A stretch of 64,000 nt of DNA, taken from positions 124,001 to 188,000 of the forward strand of contig BCIM01000013.1 of assembly GCA_039545315.1 (NCBI GenBank). The letters are read 5' to 3'. Both the position numbers and the translations under genes were made by a program. Source of the stretch: Kondoa malvinella. Taxonomy: Eukaryota > Basidiomycota > Agaricostilbomycetes > Agaricostilbales > Kondoaceae. A model generated the notes under the pieces. It was not told the origin of the DNA and did not search any database. It saw only the letters and a list, made by a program, of their open reading frames with translations. Below, in pieces: positions 1 through 15,147 of this stretch (positions within the stretch are counted from its first letter, which is position 1; each line of letters starts with the position of its first letter).

Positions 1-157
1 CACTGTGTATGCGCAATATGGACAGCGTCGACGAGACCGGCAGCGGTTTCAAGATTTTTTCCTCTGGTCTTCCGATAGTCGTTTGGCTTCCGGAATGTTC
101 GCTCCTCTATCCATCTGTCAATCTTTCCTCTTCTTCTCTGACTAATCCAAGCATATC

Positions 158-3530
<3,373 letters not shown>

Positions 3531-3912
3531 AGCGGCTGAACGAATTTCGGCCCAATAAGAAGTGTGCTTTACCCAGTGGTCAAGACGGCAGATCCATATT
3601 CATCCTATTTCACTTATGTAATGCTATACTATAATCAATCGATGCAGCGCACTGCTCTCTAGTTGGATAGCGGACAGCCTCAGAGACAGACAGCAGTATA
3701 CAGAAGGTTGGAGAGTTTCTATTCGACAGGCACCACCTGTATCAAATTCACCGGCACTGATGACCAAGAAATAATTGAATGGAGATTGCCCTTGCGAGAA
3801 AGCGCTTGCAAAACACAGGGCATTCTTGAACCTCGATGGGTTTGTCGGGTTGACAATCTTGCAAACAACAACCTCTCCAACATTTGCAGTATCCGACTAT
3901 CGCCTTATCAAA
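3531..3912. other. Intergenic region, GH31 gene to CCCH gene
   Basis: About 380 bp between the GH31 stop and the first convincing Met of the CCCH gene. An in-frame Met at 3775 could extend the downstream protein by 46 residues, but that stretch has no recognisable character, so I treat it as 5' leader. Nothing else is seen. Confidence 0.5.
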
Positions 3913-5732
3913 ATGCAATTCCAGACCCGCTTCCAGTCGCCCCCGCCACTCCCGCTCGCATCCCGAACGGTGTCCAGAGCTCATGAAGCCAACACGCAAC
4001 GTTCCCAGCCGTTCAAGCACCTTTCAGAGATTCACCGGAGCCAAAGAATTGGATGTCAAAATATCTCGTCAGCATATATTCAGGACGACGAGAATCATGG
4101 TTCAAGGCAGTCTGGCTATTGGAGCGGGCCACGGTTCGCAGAACAGTACGGCGGAAGAGTGAGAGAGTCGTCGCTTGCGGAAAACGGAGATAGCAACAAT
4201 GCTCTACGGGTATCAGCCAGCACAAACTCGTTCAACCGTCATGCCGCACAGCAACAACAGCAGCGCTACACTTGTTCATCCCAAGACGCTATTCCCTGGC
4301 CGGTAACCCATGATTCGCCTTTCTTGCGAAGGCAATGTGCTGGAGAAGATGCTTTCGCTCAACTATCGCTGGCCGACAATGCTCGTTCGCAAGCCCTACC
4401 ACTTCCTGCTGCTGTCTCGCATCATGCTCGGTCGAATTCTGCCACGAGTTCAGCAAGCGAAACTTCGTCGATAAGCATGTTTGAGCTGCCTACAGATCAT
4501 TATCATGCCTCGGCTATGCAACCGAATCCGACGCCTGCAGCATACTGCTCTAATCAGCCATACCTGTCTCTACCAGCTCAGCATGGCACTTCTTCTCAAA
4601 GCGCGCGTCAAATGCCTCACTTCCAAACGACTATTATCTCTCCGCTCGGCGTCTCTAGCACACCAGTCCAGAGATCAGCGCATCCTTTGCCAACATCTCA
4701 TTGGGTCGACACTGCAGGCGCGGACCATCAATCTTGGTCCTCAAAAGAGCGGTCAGATTTGCCTATCAATCAGCAACGGTTGGTAGCCATCGGCGTGTCC
4801 GATTGGGAATTCGGTACTGGTACAGCACATGAGCTTGGTAAAGCTATGGGAGGTCCAAGCATGAACAACAGAAAACTGGGACTTTACAAGTCAGTTCTCA
4901 TGATACTTGTGTTCGCTCGGATGCTTACCTTTTTGCATTGCAGAACCGAATTGTGTAGAAGCTGGGAAAGCACAGGCAGCTGTCGCTATGGGCACAAGTG
5001 TCAATTTGGTAAGCTTCTCAAAGGTCTCCACGTATGAATCGTCTGACAATCAAGGATAGCACACAGCAGAGATGAGCTCAGAATAGTCGATCGACATCCC
5101 AAACACAAGAGCGAGGTGTGCAGGACATTCTGGATAAGCGGACAATGTCCTTATGGCAGACGTGAGCGCTTCAGACCCAGGACGTACGCGCAATGCTCAC
5201 ATTGGTCCCAGGCTGCTGTTTCATTCACACCAATGTCCCGGGCTCTGCGCATTATTTGTCAACAGCTCCAGCCTACGATACTACACTGGACCAAGAGCAA
5301 ACGAATGGATCATTTTCTCGCTTACAACACCGTAGATCTGATGCAGGCCTCGCACCTGCGAACGATCTCCATCAAGGTCCACCTGCTAGTCAGTATTTGA
5401 AGCTCGACCTTCAACAGACAGTCCGTCCACAGTATCGCCATCAGAATTCTAACAGCCCGCCGCCGAGCACCGACTCGCATGCGTCTACGCGCACTCGAAG
5501 TCCCAGCTCAGCTTCTTCTGCATGGAGCTATAACCAATCTCCAGCTTCTTCTGCTTCTTCAACTTGCTCGCGCGAGAATGACGCCAATTGCGCGACCGAC
5601 TTCCCTTTTGCTCGGCGACCCTCGCAGCAACAAGCATCGTGGCAACCCTTCTCTGCTGAGCTGCTCGACACTTCAAGCAACACGGTCATTGGATCGCAGG
5701 CGCGCTTTCTCACCGATCTGCTCGACGAGTGA
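3913..5732 (+). CDS. Tandem CCCH zinc-finger protein (tristetraprolin/Cth1 type)
   Basis: RNA-binding protein of the TIS11/tristetraprolin family, whose members bind AU-rich elements in mRNA 3' UTRs and promote decay. After a long low-complexity N-terminal region (Ser, Gln and Ala rich, about 325 residues) come two CCCH fingers in the diagnostic layout. The first is introduced by YKTELCRSW, with C-x8-C-x5-C-x3-H. The second is introduced by HKSEVCRTF and ends CPYGRRCCFIH. Introns at about 4889-4943, 5010-5059 and 5162-5213 interrupt the finger region, and the spliced phases restore both fingers exactly. The Ser/Pro-rich tail ends LTDLLDE. The start is uncertain (3913 or 3775). In ascomycete yeasts this family handles iron starvation, but nothing here indicates the targets. 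Confidence 0.88.
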
Positions 5733-6098
5733 ATGACCAACAACAAATTTCAGCATTCACGTTTTACAAATTGTTCAAACTTTCATCACATTGCATTTTG
5801 TTCATTCTTTTCCAGCATGCATCAGCGCACACCAAGCTACTTATTATCGAGGGGAATTACAAGGTCAAGGTTCTATGCGTACATCTTGTATAGTGCAAGC
5901 GGGATATAAAGTCGTCTTTGTATGAAATAAAAGAAATGGGTTCTGTAATCTTCGTGCTGTGCTTTTGCAGCTGTGCGGCTCTCTTTGACAAGTACTATTA
6001 CTACTCGCTTCATGCAACCCGTGTTTACCTCTTGACTTCGACGTCACCGCGAGCAGAGAGCCTGCGCAGGCTGCAAGCAACTAAGATAACATCGCGAC
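5733..6098. other. Intergenic region, CCCH gene to HIR1
   Basis: About 365 bp, AT-richer than the flanking exons. It should hold the 3' UTR of the CCCH gene and the HIR1 promoter. No gene, RNA or repeat is recognisable. Confidence 0.5.
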
Positions 6099-9000
6099 AT
6101 GCGCTTCACGCAGCCAGATTGGGTTGTCCATCCAGATGATCGAAGTGAAAAGAAACCGCTGCAGTCAATCACATCTGTCTCACCCAGCGCAGATGGAACA
6201 CGCGTAGCTACAGGTGCGCTGGACAGCAAATTGCGCATCTGGTCTACCACGCCCATCTTGGATGAGGCTGCTACTGGAGACGAGACTGCGAACCCAAGAT
6301 TACTATGCACCGGTACAGCGCACAATGGCGCTGTTATGTGCGTTCGCTTCTCGTCTACGGGCAACTGTATTGCTTCTGGAGCGGATGATCGTATTCTGGC
6401 TGTTTGGGAACGTCAGGATGGAGAAGGAGGCAAGAAGGTTTGGGGCACGAACGATGTCAACGTCGAGACTTGGAAACCTATCAGATTGTTGGCTGGTCAC
6501 ACCAACGATGTGCTCAGTGTAGCTTGGAGTGATGATGATGCTTTCCTGGCAAGCGGTGGATCTGACTTGCAGGTTCTGGTCTGGGATGGCAATACTTTTG
6601 CGCCTATTCGCAAGCTAGAACTACACTCTCAATTCATCAAAGGCATAGTATTTGATCCAGTTGGCGAGTACCTGGCTACTCAGGTAAAATCTAGTGTCTC
6701 TTTCGCTTACTTGTGCTAAAGATCGAACAGGACTTTGAATCTCTCAAAGTCTGGCGGACTATGGATTGGCAGCTAGAGAATGATATCAGAGAGCCATTCG
6801 CGGAGGCACCAAATCAGAGTTGGTTCACCCGTCCAACGTAAGTACACATCCGATGAACAGAATCTGTTGCTGATCTGACGAGCAGCTGGTCACCTGATGG
6901 CACTCACATTGTCGTGCCAAACGCAATGAATGGCCCAGTCTTTGTAGCCAAGGTAGTCAATCGCCCTCAATGGACTTCCGACACCAGTCTCGTCGGTCAC
7001 AATGCGGTTGTCGAAGTAGCAGCTTTCAACCCTCTACTGTTCCTGAAAGATCCAAAGAAACCTTTTGCGGGCGACAATTTCTGTACCTTGTTGGCTTTGG
7101 GCGCACAGAGCAGCATTTCCTTCTGGCTCACAACTTCGAGTCGGCCTCTCTTCGTCATGCACGATGTATGCGCTCGTGATTTGCTTGATCTTCAATGGTC
7201 CACCGACGGTACCAAGCTGTGGTTCTCTTCAAGCGATGGTCATGTCGGCGTTATCGAATTTGACTTGAGCGAGATACCGGCGCAAGTGGCTCCTGCTGGA
7301 TCAGCTGCAGCATTTCACGCCTCATTTGGCTTCGTCAAGCCTGTTCGAGAGATGGTAGCACCTCGAGAGAGCACCCCGCAAGTATCGCAGGCAACACAAG
7401 CAGCCATGTCTGGACCGCAGAAGACAACAGTAATGGCCAACGGGAAGAAGCGTATTCAGCCCAAGTTCATAGGTGCTTTGCAAGCTGTGCAGCAGTCCTT
7501 CGATGGCAACAGCACATCGTCTACTCCTGTCTTTCCAACAAATCCTCTTCCAGCAGCTCCAGCCAACAAATCAAAACCAGCGCTTACTGCTACGCCAAGC
7601 TTTGCTTCCCTCCCTTCAGCACGAGCAACCAGTGACCGCCAGTCTGTCTTTGCCAACGCCAATGCTGCGCCCGCTCAGCCGACAGCAAGTGGCTCTACTG
7701 TCACAGCCTCTCCAGCTACAGCAGCAATACGGAAAGGCAGCTCTCTCCGCAATGTCGTGTATGATGCAGAACCGCTCTATGCTTCCTCTTCTCGCGCCAG
7801 GGATCAGCTTCCACCCGTCATGGACATTGATTTTGCGATGAAGCCACGTCTGAATCGACATCCTCGCGGACCGACTCTGGGCGGCAGCTGGGACAAGGAA
7901 AAGGGCAAAGGCATGGATGTGACCGAAACCGAACTTGCGCCTTCCTTCTTGCCAACGGCACTTAATCCAGAAGATTATCGCTTAGCCGTTCCTTCGATCA
8001 TGACTTATGGCAAAGCTCTCATGAATCAAGTCACGCTAGGGGAAGCAGACGAGAATGTTGTCATCGAGCGATTGGAATGGCGCAACTTCAAAGATGGCGC
8101 AAACAGGCCGTCTGAAGTCGCTTTGTATCTCCCGGACAAAGCTGGTTCTTCGGGTCAAGACAAGACAATGTGGCTTGACTATCTTGAGCATAAAGTGGTA
8201 GCTGCAACTTGGAATGGGGTCTTTGGCGCTGTCAGCACACTTGATGGGTCATTGAGTGTCTATTCGCCCTCTGGCAGAAAGTGAGCAAGTCTTTAAATAC
8301 CTGGTGCTTTGCTCATTTCTCTTTAGAATAATGCCCGCTTTGTTGCTGAATGCTCCCTGCGCCTTTCTCGATGCAGCGGGCGACTTTCTGCTAGCCATCA
8401 CCGCTCGTGGTCGGATGCACATCTGGAACATCAAGCAATGCAGAGCCGTCTCCTCGCCAACGAACGTCTCTGAGATCCTCTCCTCCTCTTCTTCTACTCC
8501 AGCTACCATCACCAGCGCTCGAATCAGACCAAACGGCTCACCTGTTCTTGCGCTATCAGACGGTCGCGCTTTAGCCTACGATGGGGATCTCTCATGCTGG
8601 TTGACGGTCTCTTCCACCTGGTGGAGCAAAGGTTCCGATTTCTGGGAAGGTCGTACTCGAGGACGTAACAATACCGCTCGTGGATTGATGCGCACCATTG
8701 AAGGTTCAGTGAACGACATGATTGCCAAAGACGTGTCAGATCAAGCGATCGGTATCATTATCGCTATGGATGTGGATGAGCCGATCAGTATTGAAGGAGA
8801 AGAACAGCAGAAGTTGGGTCACGAAGAGGATTGGAAGGCTGCTATGAGTTTGGGTCACCTGGAATCTAGGATGGCTGCGTGTCGGGTATTGGATTCGCCT
8901 GGGGAGTACAAGACGTTCTTGTTGCTGTATGCGCAGAGATTGGGCACGGAAGGCTTTAGAAACAAGGCTGAAGAGCTGATTAGAGAATTGATGGGGCCGG

Positions 9001-9314
9001 TCTATTAGTGAGTCCTGTTTATTGATTCAATCCACGAGACTGATAATGTTTGCCAGCAAACCTGGTGGAGCGGACTCTTGGCAGCCGCAAGTACTTGGTA
9101 TGGGTAAGCGAGATCTGCTGCGAGAGATTCTGAACGGCTGGAGTACGTCCTTTTGTTGCTGATGTGTGTACTTGCTGACTGCTCTACTAGCCAAATCAAC
9201 TCTTCTCAAGCGGCTAGCTACAGATACTCAAGGTCAGTCCCTGTTTCCCCTTCCTTGCCCTTACTTCGTGGAACTGACCATTCGACAGAACTTCTTCGAC
9301 GTGTCACTGATTAG
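6099..9314 (+). CDS. HIR1: Histone regulatory protein HIR1 (HIRA)
   Basis: Subunit of the HIR/HIRA histone H3-H4 chaperone complex, which deposits histones independently of replication and represses histone genes in the nucleus. The N-terminus is a WD40 propeller (VATGALDSKLRIWST, CIASGADDRILAVWE, FLASGGSDLQVLVWD), continued in exons after introns near 6684-6731 and 6840-6885. A basic stretch, GKKRIQPKFIG at about 7440-7475, matches the HIR-B motif that binds ASF1. The C-terminal HIRA domain begins after an intron at about 8281-8327 with PALLLNAPCAFLDAAGDF. The last exons read GPVYYKPGG, RDLLREILNGW and ELLRRVTD, with stop 9312-9314. The order and length, a little over 900 residues, fit the family. 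All seven propeller blades seem present. Confidence 0.93.
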
Positions 9315-9445
9315 CTTTCAAGCGGACGCTATGAAGCTTGCTGCAATGTAAATGACTGCGATGACGCTTCCGTTCCCCAGATGTCGAAAGCCTTTCGTGA
9401 CCTTAAACAACGATACCCCTTGTCAGCTTTGATACCACCTTTGCA

Positions 9446-10700
9446 ATGGCAGACGCTGGGATAGATGACGCAGCTAAGCGTCGTATCATGGAAGAGAATC
9501 GCTTGAGAGGTTCGCTCATGGCCCACCCTTGTCATGTCAAATCTGACAATATGACGCATTGCCAGCGAAAGCCAAAGTCATTGAGCGAGAAAGAGCTCGA
9601 GCTACGTCAAACGCGCCAAATCAGAACTCTAAGCGACCTCTAGAAGTCAGTAAGTCGCTATCGTTCCCCCTCTTGAGGTCACGCTGACGCATCTGGTCAA
9701 CAGCACCGGCAGACAATACATCACCCACAGCGCCGAGTGGAAGACATGTCCCTAGCCAGCCTTATGCATCTACTTCTGCCTCTCGATCTTTACAACAAGC
9801 TCTGCGGGATCCACCATCTCAAGCTTCTGGGTCAGGCATCACCGCTGCGAAAGACACAAGAGGTCGCGAGATCCGGACAAGCGAGTTTGTAGATTATGAT
9901 CTGTCTACGCTCAAGTATGTCCGACCGCCCGTCCTTACTTGGGTCGAGTTGACGACGATCTGTATAGAAACTCAAAGGGTGGTTTCTTACTCATCGAAGA
10001 AGAGGATGACCCGCGAGCAGCCAGGCAGAGAAAGCTTGAGGATGAGCGAAAAGCACAAAGGCTGAAAGAGGCTGCCCGACAAGGACTGACTCAAGATCCT
10101 GCTTTATCGCATGGCGCTGAACACCCTAAATGCCAAGAATGCGGCACGGTCGAGTTGGACTTCCAGATGCATCGCGTTTTCGGTATCAAAGTCTGTCCGA
10201 AATGCAAGATTGAATTCCCAGACAAGTTTAGTCTGCTCACAAAGACGGAATGCAAAGAGGATTATCTCTTGACTGATCGTATGTTCTCTCCGTTCTCATA
10301 ATCATTCAAGCTAATGATGTGTACAGCCGAATTGAAGGACGAAGAGCTATTACCTCATCTGCTCAAACCAAATCCACATCGCTCCTCCTATTCCAACATG
10401 ATGCTCTTCCTGCGATGTCAAGTCGAAGCATTCGCATTTTCAGACAAGAAATGGGGATCACCTGCAGCATTGGACGCCGAGTTTGAAAAGCGCACAGCAG
10501 AAAAGAAACTGCGTAAATCCAAGAAATTTGAGGAGAAGCTGAAAGATCTGCGCAAGAGGAACAGGAACAGTACATGGCATAAGAGGCAGGAAGCGGCGCA
10601 TGTGCATGATTTTGGTGATGGACCGCTCAAGTTGCCGGACGGGAAAGAAGTGGAGAGATGCGTGACGTGCTACTTTGAGGTCGAGGTCGAGTCGTTCTAG
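9446..10700 (+). CDS. RAD14: DNA damage recognition protein RAD14 (XPA)
   Basis: XPA/Rad14 verifies bulky lesions during nucleotide excision repair. The start at 9446 gives the usual basic N-terminus; after an intron near 9511-9566 it continues AKAKVIERERARA. A Ser-rich linker follows. The core begins STLKNSKGGFLLIEEEDD, and the C4 zinc finger is CQEC...CPKC with exactly 17 residues between the pairs (about 10132-10205), as in XPA. The helical XPA C-terminal domain follows (FPDKFSLLTKTECKEDYLL, then DEELLPHLLKPNPHRSSY after the intron near 10279-10325). It ends CVTCYFEVEVESF at 10700. All zinc ligands and the DNA-binding C-domain are intact. It lies head-to-tail only about 130 bp after HIR1. 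Confidence 0.95.
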
Positions 10701-11899
10701 AGACGAGGTGCTCTTTATGTATTATTGTACAACTTAGGTGAGGACTATTTAAAATCTCTGATCATTTCGACATTAACGAGCTCGCGCTAGGTCGTCTCTG
10801 CCTCTTTTCTGCCTGTGATCTGGATGGCGATAATTCTGCTCGATCGACCGCCTTATCCGAGCAATTGATCACGAGCTCCGGTCAGCCGAGAACTGTTCAA
10901 ACCCAACTGCTTTCGTTTCGTGTTGCTTCGCTTCGAATTGCTATCGACCTGTCGTTGTTCAATTCTGCACATCTTTCGCGGCCGCCGCTATCTCCCTGTC
11001 CAAGAGGCCTCTTGTTTTTGCATCCTGTTCTGCTCATCGAGTGAGACCTCATCGAACTCGCTTGCTCACATGACAATGTGGCAAGGCGTGCATGTCCCGG
11101 ATCTTTATTTTCCTTTGGTATCTATGCTGTTCCAATAGCAACATCATTCGAGCAAGCGTGTCAAGTATCACTATGTCCCTCTAAGATTCCTGCGTGTCGA
11201 TATTGACAAAGCCGATGTCAAATATCTGATTTCGACTTACACTTTGTTCACTTTGTCAACTTTGTCAATTTTACTCACTTTGTCAACTTATTCTGCTTTG
11301 TACATCTGGCTTCTAGCACATCCTCACTCAGTCAATACCTATGACCGCTCCTGCTTGCAATGCCAATCAGCTGACGCTTGTGCTGGTAGCAATTTCCAGC
11401 TGATGCCAATCTCGGCGACTTTTCTCTGACGCCTTTCCAGCTTCAAGCTAGCGTTGATAGCAGCAATAGCCTCTTCATGCTTTATGAGTGCTCTCTCTTT
11501 GGTCTCAAAGCTCTGCAAGTAAAATTGAGCAAGTCGATGTCTTGCATTTTTTGACCGATCCGCGGATCGAAATTAATCTCGCAATCTTTTTCGCGACTTC
11601 AATTCAACCTGCTCTTTCGTACTGTTCTAAACTGGTGTTCAGACTCTCTGCTACACGTTAAGAGTCTGCTATCAACTGCTAAGGGGTAGATCCGCTCTGA
11701 ACAAATTGCTTCGGTGGAACTATACAAGTTTTTGCGTCTCGTCCGATTGCCCTGAGTCGCGACGACTTGACCTCCTGGGACTGACTGCTGCATACGACGT
11801 AAGCTGTGCGGCTCGCAGAGGAAGTCCCTCAGGCTAAATTTCAGGTCGCCAGCAAAAAAGGAAGTTCTCAAATGCAACGTCTGGTCAGCAAAAGTAACT
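10701..11899. other. Long intergenic region, RAD14 to tRNA-Phe
   Basis: About 1.2 kb with no credible protein gene on either strand; the open frames are short and lack spliceable continuations. It holds a short T/C-rich microrepeat at 11240-11289. Near its end (11890-11893) the complement of TTTT is the Pol III stop signal of the tRNA gene. Confidence 0.5.
11240..11289. repeat. Imperfect CTTTGTCAA microrepeat
   Basis: The words CACTTTGT and CTTTGTCAA recur four to five times over about 50 bp with small changes. It looks like simple slippage in noncoding DNA. Confidence 0.6.
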
Positions 11900-11971
11900 G
11901 CCTCCAACCCGGATCGAACGGGTGACCTTGGCAACTTCAGTGCCACGCTCTCCCAGCTGAGCTATAGAGGC
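11900..11971 (-). tRNA. tRNA-Phe (anticodon GAA)
   Basis: On the minus strand a 72-nt cloverleaf folds completely. The 7-bp acceptor stem is GCCTCTA/TGGAGGC with one G-T pair. The D stem is GCTC/GAGC. The anticodon stem is TGGCA/TGCCA around the loop CTGAAGT, giving anticodon GAA. The variable loop has five bases, and the T stem ACCCG/CGGGT encloses TTCGATC. A and B box promoter sequences lie inside the gene. There is no intron. A TTTT Pol III terminator follows seven bases after the gene (complement at 11890-11893). Confidence 0.95.
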
Positions 11972-12036
11972 TTGGGTTGATTTAGGTTTGTGTCGATTGG
12001 TTTGACAACTATATACTATTTTTATCTAGCCTGTTA

Positions 12037-13794
12037 GTGCACAGCCATCGAGCTCGCCTTAGGCCCGGGCGGGATTCCGATCTTGTACCGAAGCTTCTCG
12101 CTATATGCTTGAAGCGATGCCAATCGAGAATATCGTTCATCATGGTTCATCGTTCATCGTTCATCGTTCAAGAGTCTGGCAAACACTCGGTACAACTGCG
12201 ATTGAAGCAAATTCGCCAACAATCTTTAGTCCCGTCTTTCAACATCGAGGGGCAAGACATATCAGATCCAGACACGATGCTCGATCACGCAACAAAGCAT
12301 CTTGAACACATCTTTCGACCGAAAAACGTGGATGCACGCAGCCAGGATGCTTTGATTCAATTTCTTTCCTCCAAAATCTCGCCAGATCAATTCGCATACC
12401 TGGAAGAACTATATGAACTAGAAGAATTGTTCGTAGCATCCAAGAAGATTCGTCGAGGAGCTTCACCTGGCATAGACGGTCTCCCAAACGAATTCTATCT
12501 GGTCACCTGGGCAATAACAGGTCCGATTCTACTCAACCTCAAGAATCTACTCTATTCAAGAGACGGTCTCAAGTCAAAATCTCAGCGCGAGTCAATCATG
12601 CCACTATCATGGAAGCGCGACGCGAAAGACAACGTCAAGAACTACAGAGCTCTTTGCAACCCAAACGCAGATTCCAAGATCTTTGACAAAGCCGACACTC
12701 AGCGTCTCAAAGGTGTGATTGGTGATATCATTGGTCCTACTCAGCGTGGATTCATTCCCAATCGATGGATTGGAGAAAACATAGCGGATGTCCAGCGTCG
12801 CATAGACGAAGAAGACGAACACCCAGGCATTATCGCAGTATCAGACTTCGAGAACGCTTACGACTATCCGGATCATGGTTGGATTCTCAAATGCTTGAAG
12901 GCGATGGGCTTCGGTCCAAGGATGATAACAAACGTGAAAAGCTCCTTCATCGGTCGAATCGGTCTCACCCTGGTCAACGGATGGACCGGTCGCCCTTTCG
13001 ATATTCACTCAGGCGTAGGTCAAGGAGGGCCCGAATCACCCGACCTCTATGCCATCATTGTCGAACCTCTTCTATGCATGATCCGAAGACAAGTCAACGG
13101 TATTCCAATTGCTCTCGGTCTAGTCTACAGAGAAGCAGCCTTTGCAGACGATATGGCGACTGGCCTGGCCGACGTTGAAGACCTCAAGACCCTCCACCAC
13201 TGCAACAAGGTATTCTCGAAAGCAACAGGCTCAGTGCAAGCAATCAAGAAGTCTTTTGCCTATCCTCTGGGAATCTTCCGCAAAGCCATTACTGGCACTC
13301 ACATCTGCTCATGGCCAGTTCAGCGCGAATCCTTTCGATATCTCGGAGTGATGGCTGGCAGAAACGTCGATGCGAAGGCGATTTGGCAAGACCAAGTCAA
13401 GAAAATCAAGCGTCGACTCAACAGCATTCTCATGTGGGACCTTCCTATTCACACTCGCTGCCACATCATCAACACTCGAATCTTCTCCAAAGTCTTTTAC
13501 CTCGACCAATTCATGCCAGCTGAAGACGAAGTGGTAGAGGAAATCATGCAACTATCCATCGACGCCATTTGGGGCAAGGGAAAGCACGAGTCCAAAAGAG
13601 CGACTCTGACCACTCCTTTGAAATCTGGCGGCTATGGTTTACTTCCACTGTCCTTGCAACTGTTGGGAGCTCGAGCAGTTTGGATCTATTGGCTCATCAT
13701 AGACGAAGAGAAGGCCAAGCTACCTTGGATGCACAGCCTTCGCGCTCAGCTCTCTACATTCGAGGTTGATCAATTATTCGGTGGGTGTTGGTAG
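12037..13794 (+). CDS. Non-LTR retrotransposon reverse transcriptase ORF
   Basis: Single uninterrupted frame of up to 585 codons encoding a LINE-type reverse transcriptase. The pre-RT segment contains RRGASPGIDGLPNEFY, the usual lead into LINE RT domains. Then come the fingers and palm with IIAVSDFENAYD (catalytic Asp), GVGQGGPESPDLYA and the catalytic box AFADDM (FADD codons 13141-13152). A thumb/connection region ends QLFGGCW. No apurinic endonuclease domain lies upstream and no RNase H or zinc knuckle downstream, so the element is incomplete at both ends or the frame stands alone. The first ATG may not be the true start; homology-like sequence begins near QLRLKQIRQQ (about 12200). There are no introns, unlike every resident gene. 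It begins 65 bp from the 5' end of the tRNA-Phe gene. Confidence 0.88.
   Translation: MHSHRARLRPGRDSDLVPKLLAICLKRCQSRISFIMVHRSSFIVQESGKHSVQLRLKQIRQQSLVPSFNIEGQDISDPDTMLDHATKHLEHIFRPKNVDARSQDALIQFLSSKISPDQFAYLEELYELEELFVASKKIRRGASPGIDGLPNEFYLVTWAITGPILLNLKNLLYSRDGLKSKSQRESIMPLSWKRDAKDNVKNYRALCNPNADSKIFDKADTQRLKGVIGDIIGPTQRGFIPNRWIGENIADVQRRIDEEDEHPGIIAVSDFENAYDYPDHGWILKCLKAMGFGPRMITNVKSSFIGRIGLTLVNGWTGRPFDIHSGVGQGGPESPDLYAIIVEPLLCMIRRQVNGIPIALGLVYREAAFADDMATGLADVEDLKTLHHCNKVFSKATGSVQAIKKSFAYPLGIFRKAITGTHICSWPVQRESFRYLGVMAGRNVDAKAIWQDQVKKIKRRLNSILMWDLPIHTRCHIINTRIFSKVFYLDQFMPAEDEVVEEIMQLSIDAIWGKGKHESKRATLTTPLKSGGYGLLPLSLQLLGARAVWIYWLIIDEEKAKLPWMHSLRAQLSTFEVDQLFGGCW
12134..12171. repeat. CGTTCAT 7-bp tandem repeat
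   Basis: The 7-mer CGTTCAT is repeated about four times, one copy altered to TGGTTCAT, at the 5' end of the retroelement frame. Such short direct repeats can mark a 5' truncation junction of a LINE, but this is inference. Confidence 0.55.
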
Positions 13795-15147
13795 CGTTTG
13801 CCAGTCCGACAGGTGGGTTATTTAATCAAGGCAGCGCGCCAAGGCACGATCTGGAGCTGGTAGCTAGGTCTCTGAAGCGATGGAAAGTGAGAAAGGAAAT
13901 GACACTGAAGCGGGAAAGTGAGCGAATGGTCTACCATGACCAGCGCAGCGAGCGGCAGGCTGGAGCAGGATGTGCATGGGATGATGGTAAGGCTGTGTCA
14001 GCTGCCAGTGATCTCTGATCGCATCGATATCAAGAGAATTGAAGGTGACCGACGAGGAAAGAGAACGGCCGATGATGACGGATGAAGCGAGAGAACTCAA
14101 TGCAGAGTGTCTTGAACAGTGGTTGAACAGTGGTGCCAAAGAGACGAGACACTCACATTCATGTCCAAACCGCACATTCATGCATCGTATATATGTGTAG
14201 GACGTAGAGACTGTGGCTGCTGCGAAACGCATAAGTCGTTGAGGACCATCTTGACTGCCTTTGTCGTGCTTTCAAAGAGAAGACGGGTTGGGAGACACAT
14301 CGCGAGACAATGTAGATTGAGTGTTTGGGATATAGAGGTCCCGCAGCGACCAGGACAGAAGTGCTTAAGAGCAAAGTGGGAAAGCACAAAGATCGTATGG
14401 GCGACTCAATGTGGTAGGAACGACTATTCTTGAACAGGTTGGAGGTCAACATGCATGGACGCGATGTGCAAATAGAAAGCTCTAGGTCCGGCCACTTGCG
14501 CCAATTTCCAAGTCTAGAGACAGTTGCAGTGGAAGGCATTCAGACCTGTCCCCCAGAAGACGCAGGATCCGGGACATGCACGCCTTGCCACATTGAGCAA
14601 GCGACTTCGCGATGAGGTTCTGCCGGTATCGCAGAACAGGATGCAAGAAGAGGAGGCATGCTGAACAGAGAGACAGCGGCGACAGCGAAACGTGTGCAGG
14701 GTTGATCAATGCCAGATCGAGAGGCTCGAAGCGAAGCAGCATGGAGCGAGAGCAGTTGCAGTTGCTCTTGTTGAATGAACAGTACTCGGCTGACCGGAGC
14801 TCGTTATCAATTGCTTCATGGATAAGGCTGTCCATCGAGCAGAATTAATCGCTATCCGGATCACAGGCAGAAAAGAAGCAGAGACGACCTTAGCGCGAGC
14901 TTGTTGATAAGAGGAAATCTTGCATAGGTCTCAACTGAGTTGTACGATAATAGCAGCAACTTCCCGTGCCCAGAAGGATTCGAGTGCGCAGGTCTCGAGA
15001 TGGGCTGTTTTTTGCTTCCCAGGTAGCACGCACAATCACAGTGCAGCAAGATATCATGTCGTAGCTTGTGAGGGTAATGGAATGACCGCTTTGCAACTTC
15101 GTCATTTTGTTTGCAATTGCTTCGTGTTGTAAACAGCCAGACCGAAC
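13795..15147. other. Gene-poor region, retroelement to TMA22
   Basis: About 1.35 kb. Open frames up to 126 codons exist on both strands, but none has a recognisable domain or consistent splice sites. The part just after 13794 may be retroelement 3' sequence; no poly-A or simple 3' tail repeat is seen. The last part should hold the TMA22 promoter. Confidence 0.45.

Noticed and set aside
4481..4786. 101-codon plus-strand frame inside the CCCH gene
   Set aside because: Shadow frame within a long open low-complexity exon, with no domain of its own.
12134..12171. CRISPR-like or functional repeat array
   Set aside because: Only about four 7-bp units without spacers; ordinary slippage or a truncation junction in a eukaryotic genome.
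13785..14539. Possible RNase H or second ORF of the retroelement
   Set aside because: The frames after 13794 show no RNase H Asp/Glu pattern or zinc knuckle, and no poly-A or simple 3' repeat.
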